Below, piece after piece: positions 57,168 through 64,000 of a stretch of DNA of 64,000 bases. The notes under the pieces are model-generated. The model searched no databases, had not been told where the DNA came from, and saw only the letters and a program-made list of their open reading frames with translations. Numbering within the stretch: position 1 is the first letter of the stretch; each line of letters opens with the position of its first letter. Source of the DNA: UBA5009 sp038043185 (GTDB taxonomy: Bacteria > Bdellovibrionota > Bdellovibrionia > Bdellovibrionales > Bdellovibrionaceae); NCBI GenBank assembly GCA_038043185.1, contig JBBTCO010000002.1:37023-101022 (forward strand), given 5' to 3'. The position numbers and the translations under genes were made by a program.

Positions 57168-59327
57168 GTGTCAACGTTTTTGGATTTAGAGATAGAAGCA
57201 GAGTTTGAGTTGGGAAGAAGGCTGCTCTCGGCAAGTCTTGCCCATGTTTTTCTCATAACGGTAGTTCTATTTTCGACTGATCACATTTACGACAACTTTT
57301 TTATGATGGTAAGCGTATCTTCGGTGATTTTCATTGTCAGTTTAGTAAGGTTGTTTTTAAGTTTAAAACAAAAAAAATTTTATCCACACAAACGAAAATT
57401 ATGGTTACTTTTATTTGATTTTTGTTTGGTTACATTAGCGGTTTCTTGGGGCATTTTGTGTCAAGAAACAATTCGGCGTTATGGTTTAGTGAGTGAAGCA
57501 ACGACTATCCTTTTTCTTGTTTGTAGTGGGATTGCTTCGGCAGCATCAAATTCATTAAACACCCATTCGGCAAAAGCAAAAACTTTTATTTCAATTACTT
57601 TAGGCATTCCATTCCTAAGAATTTTATTTACAAACACTTCGTCTATTTTTGCGTTTGAAGCCATATTCATAACCTTTTTTATGTTTTTGTATTTTCAAAT
57701 CAGTGGGCAATCGACAATTTATTGGTTTTTGTTAAGCGCAAAACGAAATGCGGCAGACCAAAAAACCAAAGTTGAAAAAGCTTTGTTGATAGCCGAAAAT
57801 GCAACTAAAACTAAATCTGAATTTTTAGCAAACATAAGTCATGAGATAAGAACTCCAATGAATGGCATAATAGGGATGTCCAGCTTATTAAAGGATTCCG
57901 AACTAAATCCTGCACAAGAAGAAAAAATCAGTATTATTCAAAGTAGCGCGCACGCGCTCTTGGAATTAATTAATGATGTTTTAGATTTTTCGAAGCTCGA
58001 AGCCGATAAAATGACCTTGGAAAGAAAACCATTTGCCATACAGCGTGTACTGAATGATGTTATTAAACTTCTTGAGATCAGGGCTAATGAGAAAGAAATT
58101 CTTATAGAGTGTGAAGTTAATAAAAATGAAGAAGAATGGGTTTATGGTGACCCCACTCGATTTCGTCAAATTGTAATCAATCTTCTTGGAAACAGCATTA
58201 AATTTACCGAAAAAGGTAAAGTTAAGATTGGATTTAGTTCTAAAAAAATAAATACCAATGATTTAGAATATAAGTTTTATATCACAGATTCTGGGATAGG
58301 AATCCCTGACGAGGTAAAGGAAAAATTATTTAATTCATTCTCGCAGGTTGATGCGGCAACAACCAGAAAATTTGGAGGCACGGGGCTGGGGCTTTCGATT
58401 TCAAAGGGGCTTTGCGAACGAATGGGTGGAAAAATTTGGTTTGAAAGTAAGGTGGGATCTGGAACAACATTTTATTTTACTCTTGTCACTCAAATGGCTG
58501 CAGCTCAACAAGTAAATCTTGAAAGCAATAGTAAAGAACTTTATAAGGAGTTGTCAAAATCGCACCCTTTGCAAATTTTAGTTGTAGAAGACAATGCCGT
58601 AAATCAACTGGTGCTAAAGGGCTTATTGAAAAAAATGGGTTATTCTTGCGAACTTGCGATCAATGGTATTGAGGCTGTTGAAAAAACGAAAAATAAAACC
58701 TATGATTTAATTTTTATGGATTGCCACATGCCGGAAATGGATGGTTTTGAAGCCACGAAAAGAATTCGAGCTCAAGAAAAAGTTGGCTTTAAGTCCAGAA
58801 TTGTTGCAGCGACGGCAAGTGTTATGCCTGCTGAAATCAAAAAGTGTTTTGATTCAGGAGTGGATTCGTACATTACGAAGCCTATTTTAACAGAGAACAT
58901 CGAAGAAGAAATAATTAAGACACCTAAGCTTAAAAGAATCTCAAAAAATGAAGAAAATGAATCTTTTAACGACATTAATAACTTTGATGAAAAAGAATTT
59001 AGATTAAGATTTAAACATCACGAAGACGTCGCAGAGCAGGTTATTCAAGAGTTTATCAAGGGTGCTCCGCAATTATTATTGAAAATAAAAGAAGCGATTA
59101 TAGAAAAAAATGCTCCAGAACTTGAAATTGCAGCGCATACTTTAAAAGGAGCAGTTTCAAATTTTTACTCAGAGAAGTCTGTTAGCTTAGCAAATCGACT
59201 TGAGATAATGGGTTCTGAAAAAAGTATTGATAATGCGATGATTTTATATTTAGATTTGGAAACTGTGGTCAGTGATCTGATCAAAGTGATTTCAAAAATC
59301 GAAACAATTCGGCGGGTGGCGTCGTGA
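57168..59327 (+). CDS. membrane hybrid histidine kinase (HisKA-HATPase-REC-Hpt)
   Basis: A 719-residue BarA-like tripartite kinase. Six N-terminal membrane helices (about 20-190) are followed by HisKA (SEFLANISHEIRTPMNGIIG, His near residue 223) and HATPase (NLLGNSIKFTEKGKV, DSGIGIPDEV, FGGTGLGLSI). A receiver comes next (ILVVEDNAVNQLV, acceptor Asp in DLIFMDCHMPEMDGF), and a C-terminal Hpt (about 610-715) has its His in AAHTLKGAVSN. No periplasmic sensor domain is visible, so the helices themselves may sense the signal. GTG 57168 follows CGGAG. The stop overlaps the REC-DHp gene. Confidence 0.9.
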   Translation: MSTFLDLEIEAEFELGRRLLSASLAHVFLITVVLFSTDHIYDNFFMMVSVSSVIFIVSLVRLFLSLKQKKFYPHKRKLWLLLFDFCLVTLAVSWGILCQETIRRYGLVSEATTILFLVCSGIASAASNSLNTHSAKAKTFISITLGIPFLRILFTNTSSIFAFEAIFITFFMFLYFQISGQSTIYWFLLSAKRNAADQKTKVEKALLIAENATKTKSEFLANISHEIRTPMNGIIGMSSLLKDSELNPAQEEKISIIQSSAHALLELINDVLDFSKLEADKMTLERKPFAIQRVLNDVIKLLEIRANEKEILIECEVNKNEEEWVYGDPTRFRQIVINLLGNSIKFTEKGKVKIGFSSKKINTNDLEYKFYITDSGIGIPDEVKEKLFNSFSQVDAATTRKFGGTGLGLSISKGLCERMGGKIWFESKVGSGTTFYFTLVTQMAAAQQVNLESNSKELYKELSKSHPLQILVVEDNAVNQLVLKGLLKKMGYSCELAINGIEAVEKTKNKTYDLIFMDCHMPEMDGFEATKRIRAQEKVGFKSRIVAATASVMPAEIKKCFDSGVDSYITKPILTENIEEEIIKTPKLKRISKNEENESFNDINNFDEKEFRLRFKHHEDVAEQVIQEFIKGAPQLLLKIKEAIIEKNAPELEIAAHTLKGAVSNFYSEKSVSLANRLEIMGSEKSIDNAMILYLDLETVVSDLIKVISKIETIRRVAS

Positions 59328-59971
59328 ATTCTGCTAAAACCATTTTAATTATTGATGATAGCGAGCTTGATCGAAATACATTGGCGACCGTACTTAGAAA
59401 AAATAAATTTAATATTATTATTTCTGAAAACGGAGAAAAAGGTTTGGAAGCTATTTCAAAAGCGAAACCAGATATTATTCTTCTTGATGCTTTAATGCCA
59501 GAGATCGACGGCAACGAAATGTTACGACGTCTTCGAAAAAAGTACAACGCTATTGAGCTGCCAATATTAATGGTCACGGTAAAATCCAAATCTTCGGATA
59601 TCGTAGAATCTTTATCGCTGGGGGCGAATGATTATATTACGAAACCTGTCGATTTTGATGTCGCTTTGATGAGGATAAGCACTCATCTTAAAATTGCCGA
59701 ACTTTCGCAAAGTTTGGGGAAATTAAAAGAACTAGAAGCAGTGAACGCAATGATTGCAACTTATAATCATGAAATCAACAATCCATTGTCTGTGGCCTTA
59801 GGGGCCTTACGTCGACTGGAAGGCATAGGACCCACTGCCGATTATGAAAAGGTCGAAAGAGCGCTCTGGAGGATCACGAGCATAGTTAAGGCGATCAAAG
59901 AGGTGGCTAAGAATGGCAATATCGAATTTAGTGACTACACAGAAAAATCCAAAATCATTAAAATCGATTAG
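59324..59971 (+). CDS. response regulator with C-terminal DHp-like helices, no ATPase
   Basis: A 215-residue protein. The receiver (about 1-125) has ILIIDDSELDRNTL, acceptor Asp in IILLDALMPEIDG and Lys in ITKPVDFD. After a coiled linker, residues about 148-190 carry a HisKA-type H-box (MIATYNHEINNPLSVALGAL). No HATPase domain follows. The chain could dimerise through the DHp part and pass phosphate between its own Asp and His, or take it from the tripartite kinase whose stop overlaps its GTG start. The stop codon lies inside the inverted-repeat element that follows. Confidence 0.75.
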   Translation: MNSAKTILIIDDSELDRNTLATVLRKNKFNIIISENGEKGLEAISKAKPDIILLDALMPEIDGNEMLRRLRKKYNAIELPILMVTVKSKSSDIVESLSLGANDYITKPVDFDVALMRISTHLKIAELSQSLGKLKELEAVNAMIATYNHEINNPLSVALGALRRLEGIGPTADYEKVERALWRITSIVKAIKEVAKNGNIEFSDYTEKSKIIKID

Positions 59972-60094
59972 AAGCGGCCTAATAAATAGTGATCCGTCGT
60001 TGCCTTCGTCGCATTCTCCCTGCGACGTCCAGGAGGACGCCTCAGTCGAATACTCCTCGTCGCCTCGGCTGACTATTTATTAGACCGCTTCTAA
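59968..60094. repeat. 127-bp MITE-like element with 23-bp terminal inverted repeats
   Basis: The ends TTAGAAGCGG...CCGCTTCTAA form inverted repeats of 23 bases with one mismatch (59968-59990 and 60072-60094). The inside holds further hairpins, CGTCGCA-TTCTCCC-TGCGACG and GTCC-AGGA-GGAC. It codes for nothing. The left end supplies the stop codon of the REC-DHp gene. It could be a miniature transposable element or a large repeat used as a terminator. Other copies in the genome would decide. Confidence 0.7.
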
Positions 60095-60162
60095 AGTCAG
60101 ATGAAATAGCTCTACGGCGTTGTGCCTAGTGGTCTGAGTTTTTTTATGGCAAAAAAGAGTGG

Positions 60163-60888
60163 ATGAAAAGTTTCTTTGGAATATTTTTTCCTTTTTTATT
60201 AAGTTTAGAATGCCACACAAAAGAAATGGTTTTAGTTGATGCTGGGTATTTTAAAATGGGATGCAATGAAATCTCAGAACACAATTTAAGTGCCGAGCGT
60301 CTTGTGTATCTGGATGATTTTTTGATTGATCCTTTTGAAGTTACGAATAAAGAGTATGAAAAAAAATATCCCGAACATAAAATTAAAAGACATCCGACAT
60401 CATTTTGTGACAACTGTCCAGTGACCAAAGTGAGTTGGTATGAAGCCCGACAGTATTGTCAGAGTGAGGGAAAAGATTTACCAACGGAAGCTCAATGGGA
60501 AAAAGCGGCTGGTGAAAACGACCGCTGTGCCTATTCTTGGGCAGGACCTTTATTTCAGGATAAGCATGAGGCCCGAAGTTCTGGACGGGTTCGGGGAGGA
60601 TTTGAATTAGATGATGGCACCTCCCCTATAGGAAGTTATCCTGCTAATAGGTATGGGCTTTACGATATGCTTGGCAATGTGTGGGAATGGACTCGGGATT
60701 GGATGTCGGCGGGGTCTTTTGGCGAATCAATTAATCCAGTTGGTCCACAGAGAGGACACTTCAAAGTGAGACGAGGGGGAGCCTGGTCTGACGATATTCG
60801 AGGGCTCATGGTAAGCTGGCGAGATTGGTCAGCTCCAGAGACCGCATTTTTTGTCGACATCGGTTTTCGATGTGCAAAGGTGCCCTAA
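60163..60888 (+). CDS. FGE-sulfatase (SUMF1) domain lipoprotein
   Basis: A 241-residue protein with a signal peptide ending in LSLECHTK, where the Cys could be lipidated. The rest is one formylglycine-generating-enzyme-type domain: MVLVDAGYFKMGCNE, VTKVSWYEARQYCQSEGKDL, PTEAQWEKAA, YGLYDMLGNVWEWTRDW, RGGAWSD and IGFRCAKVP. The two Cys that true FGE uses for copper-dependent oxidation are not both evident at the end, so binding or another role is possible. Its stop overlaps the convergent FadD-like gene by four bases. Confidence 0.85.
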   Translation: MKSFFGIFFPFLLSLECHTKEMVLVDAGYFKMGCNEISEHNLSAERLVYLDDFLIDPFEVTNKEYEKKYPEHKIKRHPTSFCDNCPVTKVSWYEARQYCQSEGKDLPTEAQWEKAAGENDRCAYSWAGPLFQDKHEARSSGRVRGGFELDDGTSPIGSYPANRYGLYDMLGNVWEWTRDWMSAGSFGESINPVGPQRGHFKVRRGGAWSDDIRGLMVSWRDWSAPETAFFVDIGFRCAKVP

Positions 60889-62558
60889 TCTCTTAAGGCT
60901 CTTCGTAAAATTTTTCCAACATTTGTTTTTGGTAATTCAGTTCTGAATTCAACAACTTTTGGAACTTTGTAATTTGTTAATGTTTTTCTGGCGTGGGCAA
61001 TAACTTCTTCCGGTGTCAACGAGGGATCTTTTTTAACCACGACCGCTTTAACGATTTCTCCGGAATGCTCATCGGGTTTTCCAATTACTGCTACTTCCAG
61101 AACCTTAGGATGAGATGCAATCGCATCTTCAACTTCATTGGGGTAAACGTTAAATCCCGAGACAAGAATCATATCTTTTTTGCGATCGACGATTTTAAAA
61201 AAACCATCTTTGTCAAACGTAGCGATATCACCGGTTTTAAGCCAACCTTCGGAATCAAGTACTTTTGCGGTTTCATCTGGTCTTTGCCAGTAGCCTTGCA
61301 TAACTTGCGGGCCTTTCACGCAAAGCTCTCCGGCTTCTCCTGGTCCCAAAACTTTTCCATCATCAGAAATCAATCTGACATCAGTTTCTGGTACAGGAAG
61401 ACCAATTGTACCAGCACGGTCGGTTCCATCGATGGGATTCACACACACCGCTGGTGAAGTTTCGGTAAGCCCAAAGCCTTCAACAATTCGTGTTTTAGTT
61501 AATTTTTCCCATTTCTCGGAGACCGTTTTTTGCAATGCCATAGCACCAGCCACACTGACTTTGACTGTAGAAAAATCAACCGACTGAAAGTCAGGATGAT
61601 TCATAAGAGCATTGTATAGTGTATTCACCCCAGTCATAACTGTAAATGGGACGCTTTTCATAATTTTTATAAATGCAGGAATATCCCGAGGATTAGTGAT
61701 TAAAATATTCTGTGCACCATATTGCATAAAGGCCAAACAGTTCACAGTTAATGAAAAAATGTGATACATCGGCAAAGGAGTCAGACAAATTTCTTCTCCT
61801 TCATTCAATCGGGGACGCAACCAGCTGCAAATTTGCAACATATTGCTCAGGATGTTTTTATGAGTAAGCACAGCACCTTTTGAAACCCCAGTTGTTCCCC
61901 CAGTGTATTGTAAAAATGCGATGTCTTCTTTTTTTACAGAAACTGATTTGTGTGTTTTCAATGAGCCCAGTTCGAGAGCTTTTTTGAAACTATAGGCTTG
62001 AGGCAAGTGATAGGCTGGGACCATTTTTTTTACATATCGAATAACTGAATTTACAATCAGATTTTTTGGGAAGGGAAATAAATCGCCAATTTCCGTAATG
62101 ACAACAGATTCGATATTGGTGTCTTTAATAATCGACTGAAGAAGGTGAGCATAATTGGACAGAATAACAATGACTTTTGCTCCCGAGTCTTTAAATTGAT
62201 GTTGCATCTCTTTAGCCGTATAAAGAGGATTGGTGTTTACTACGACCAAGCCGGCGCGAAGAGCTCCAAAAATGGCGATGGGGAATTGCAAGACATTCGG
62301 CATTTGAATGGCAATGCGATCCCCTTTCTTTAGATTTAATTCATTTTGAAGAAAAGAAGCAAAATCCCCGACCTTACGATCAAGGTCCTGATAACTTAAG
62401 TTGACCCCCATATTTGTGAAAGCCGTGCGATTACGGTATTTTTTGTTAGACTCATCGAAAACATCCATAATCTGTTCATAACGGTCAAAATCAATGTCCT
62501 TTTGAACAAGAGCGGGATAGTTTTTGACCCAAGGTCGTAGATTTGTTGTCGTCATCAT
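60885..62558 (-). CDS. fadD: long-chain fatty-acid-CoA ligase
   Basis: A 557-residue adenylate-forming enzyme that activates fatty acids to acyl-CoA for beta-oxidation or lipid synthesis. Motifs: LQYTGGTTGVSKGAVLTH (P-loop-like A3), RIVEGFGLTETSPAVCVNP (A5), EGWLKTGDIATFDKDGFFKI (A7), RKKDMILVSGFNVYPNEVE (A8) and the C-terminal catalytic Lys in LPKTNVGKILRRALRD. Length is normal for FadD. GGAGG lies just before ATG-ATG. No other fatty-acid gene is adjacent. Confidence 0.92.
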   Translation of the reverse strand: MMTTTNLRPWVKNYPALVQKDIDFDRYEQIMDVFDESNKKYRNRTAFTNMGVNLSYQDLDRKVGDFASFLQNELNLKKGDRIAIQMPNVLQFPIAIFGALRAGLVVVNTNPLYTAKEMQHQFKDSGAKVIVILSNYAHLLQSIIKDTNIESVVITEIGDLFPFPKNLIVNSVIRYVKKMVPAYHLPQAYSFKKALELGSLKTHKSVSVKKEDIAFLQYTGGTTGVSKGAVLTHKNILSNMLQICSWLRPRLNEGEEICLTPLPMYHIFSLTVNCLAFMQYGAQNILITNPRDIPAFIKIMKSVPFTVMTGVNTLYNALMNHPDFQSVDFSTVKVSVAGAMALQKTVSEKWEKLTKTRIVEGFGLTETSPAVCVNPIDGTDRAGTIGLPVPETDVRLISDDGKVLGPGEAGELCVKGPQVMQGYWQRPDETAKVLDSEGWLKTGDIATFDKDGFFKIVDRKKDMILVSGFNVYPNEVEDAIASHPKVLEVAVIGKPDEHSGEIVKAVVVKKDPSLTPEEVIAHARKTLTNYKVPKVVEFRTELPKTNVGKILRRALRD

Positions 62559-62636
62559 CAGCCTCCAAAATTTATCTGAACAAAATAAAGTTTAGGGTGT
62601 AGCCTGTAAAAAGCAATATCTATAATCAGGATTTTT

Positions 62637-63659
62637 ATGGACTTTTCTATAAAAGAAATTATCTTCAAATTATTCTTATTTTTATTTTCTTTTTTATTGA
62701 TTTCAGCAAGTACTGAACCGAAAATAATTAAAAAAAAATCAGATGCCCATTGGTCCAGGTTAATGACCATCATGAGGCAGCTCGACTCGATTGATCGAGA
62801 GGTTTGGTGGGTACTGGTCGCGAAACGCCCCCCTCTGACGCAATCTTTATTTGGAAAAGTACTGCGAGCGGCCCAAACGACAGAAGGGCAAAAACTAACT
62901 CAAAAGCAGCTTTTTTCATGTGATAAATATAGCTCTCAAAGAAAAATTTTAACACAACTGGGATATCCTCAAAAAATTTCTATGTTCAGTGTGTGTCGAA
63001 AATCCCAGGATCTTTTTGTTGAAATCGATTGGCCGAATAAAAACCAATTGAATATGGTTTTCAATCCTGAACCGCTTTCTGACGTCTTGGGGCTGAGTGC
63101 TTCGATTCTTGGTAAGAAAATTATTTGCGAAGTTCGAACAGACGATCAGGCTATCGTGCAAAGTTATTCCTGTAAAAATATGATTAAAAATAAAGACAGT
63201 TCGGAAACAGTTGAGCTAGATATTTACGAGTTTGAAAAGAAAAAAGAAAATCAATTAACTTTAAAAGGAAATGTCACAGAACAACTTAAAATAAAAAGAA
63301 AAATTGAAACCACGGTGCCTTTGTCGGGAAAAATAATAGTCACAGAAACAGAGATTGCGCCACCAGCAGGATACCGTCGCAAGATCCCTGGAGCAAAGCC
63401 GCCGGTAAATAAAGCTCCGGTGCCTATCGTTGCTCCAGCGCCTCCAGTAATTCCAACACCACCGATAACTCCGGGACAAGACCCTTTGCATTCTGAAGAG
63501 GCTGTTCCGCTAAATCCTGACGTTTTAGTTCAGAAAGTCATTGAAGAGCATAATTTAAAAATGCAGGGCACGCCACCACTTGCTGAACCCGAGTATATCG
63601 AAGAGGGTGCCGAGGAGCCGCCGCCTCTACAAAATCCGACGGAACCTTCGCGCCGGTAG
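62637..63659 (+). CDS. Pro-rich exported protein of unknown function
   Basis: A 340-residue protein with an N-terminal hydrophobic segment (IIFKLFLFLFSFLLISAS, about 8-25) that is a signal peptide or anchor. A folded part to about residue 230 contains Cys pairs (LFSCDKY, FSVCRKS, IICEVR, YSCKNM), likely disulphides. The last 100 residues are Pro/Ala/Glu rich (KAPVPIVAPAPPVIPTPPIT), which suggests a spacer crossing the periplasm. No family is recognised. It diverges from the FadD-like gene. Confidence 0.55.
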   Translation: MDFSIKEIIFKLFLFLFSFLLISASTEPKIIKKKSDAHWSRLMTIMRQLDSIDREVWWVLVAKRPPLTQSLFGKVLRAAQTTEGQKLTQKQLFSCDKYSSQRKILTQLGYPQKISMFSVCRKSQDLFVEIDWPNKNQLNMVFNPEPLSDVLGLSASILGKKIICEVRTDDQAIVQSYSCKNMIKNKDSSETVELDIYEFEKKKENQLTLKGNVTEQLKIKRKIETTVPLSGKIIVTETEIAPPAGYRRKIPGAKPPVNKAPVPIVAPAPPVIPTPPITPGQDPLHSEEAVPLNPDVLVQKVIEEHNLKMQGTPPLAEPEYIEEGAEEPPPLQNPTEPSRR

Positions 63660-63695
63660 CATTTTGGTAAGGACGGTCGTCTTAATATCGCTAAC

Positions 63696-64000
63696 TTAAG
63701 CCCATAATATTTCCCATTCTCCAGATGATAGTCCCTTCAGCCTCAGTTTTCGGTAAGGAATATTCCCCAAAGCTTCCTGTTCGTTGAGTCTGACATAACT
63801 CACAACCGTCCGATACGACTTCCAGCCACGAATAACCCGAGTGAAGGGTCGGTATTTCCATAGTTTTTTTGATTTTTTGGGCGTTAGCGTGGTGTCGGCT
63901 TTTTTTTCTTGGGTATCGGTCACATTTTTATTTTGATTTAAATCCAATAAACCATTTTTTTGAAATTGCTGAGCTATTTGTCCCGTGACGACTCGAAAAA
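63696..64000 (-). CDS. 3' end of an unknown protein (partial, runs off the right edge)
   Basis: On the minus strand the frame is open from the window edge to the stop at 63696. It reads RVVTGQIAQQFQKNGLLDLN, then KNVTDTQEKKADTTLTPKKS and a basic C-terminal domain with KYRPFTRVIRGWKSYRTVVS and LKGLSSGEWEILWA. A TTG at 63947 is available, but no ribosome site precedes it, so the true start is most likely outside the window. No family is recognised. Confidence 0.55.
   Translation of the reverse strand, partial: FRVVTGQIAQQFQKNGLLDLNQNKNVTDTQEKKADTTLTPKKSKKLWKYRPFTRVIRGWKSYRTVVSYVRLNEQEALGNIPYRKLRLKGLSSGEWEILWA

Overview
The window looks like chromosomal DNA of a predatory-type deltaproteobacterium-like organism, most likely a member of the Bdellovibrionota. 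This is an inference from gene content: a TIGR02147-type regulator, many lipoproteins and secreted proteins without recognisable function, a secreted HNH nuclease, a large SNF2 helicase, DUF1592/DUF1552 proteins, a rich chemosensory set and AT-rich coding style. No rRNA, CRISPR array or integrase gene was seen.

Layout. 0-1 kb: 3' end of an unknown gene, tRNA-Ala(GGC), small outer-membrane protein. 1-6 kb: ridA, a DUF218 protein, then an MCE/Mla lipid-transport operon (MlaE permease, a strongly degenerate ABC ATPase, MlaD) and a LolC/E-like permease. 6-11 kb: a DUF1592-family c-type-cytochrome-like lipoprotein broken by a frameshift at a 9-C tract, a Tat-exported DUF1552 protein and an RCC1-repeat lipoprotein with no canonical start. 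11-16.4 kb: dapD, an M14 carboxypeptidase, lysA, murI, a CBS-less IMPDH/GMP reductase and a membrane protein. 16.5-22.7 kb: tRNA-Leu(TAA) followed by a deleted prophage remnant with replication-type genes and tail genes (tube, G/GT chaperone with a -1 frameshift site, tape measure) but no integrase, terminase, portal or capsid. Its right edge cuts both the tape-measure gene and a secreted host gene on the other strand.

22.8-30.4 kb is a patchwork of secreted proteins of unknown function with gene fragments, a duplicated remnant, a TIGR02147 regulator with a perfect palindrome in its promoter region, and three copies of another palindrome in a divergent intergenic region. 30.4-43 kb: SNF2 helicase, CNNM/CBS protein, secreted HNH nuclease, a TetR-TolC-RND efflux operon without an adaptor gene, and SelO. 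43-46 kb: HiPIP, a GAF protein with an orphan phosphotransfer-like domain, and a large porin.

46-60 kb is the most distinctive part: an exported beta-carbonic anhydrase, cheW and a chemoreceptor on the minus strand, then divergently cheR, a receiver-CheA, an Hpt-CheW fusion, a CheD-receiver-CheB fusion whose esterase domain has lost its catalytic Ser and His, a second complete CheB, a convergent membrane-anchored CheR-like protein without a SAM motif, a tripartite hybrid histidine kinase and a receiver-DHp protein without an ATPase domain. The set reads as one chemosensory pathway with several non-catalytic copies of adaptation enzymes and several extra phosphotransfer modules. 60-64 kb: a MITE-like inverted-repeat element, an FGE-type lipoprotein, a FadD-like ligase, a Pro-rich exported protein and the 3' end of another gene.
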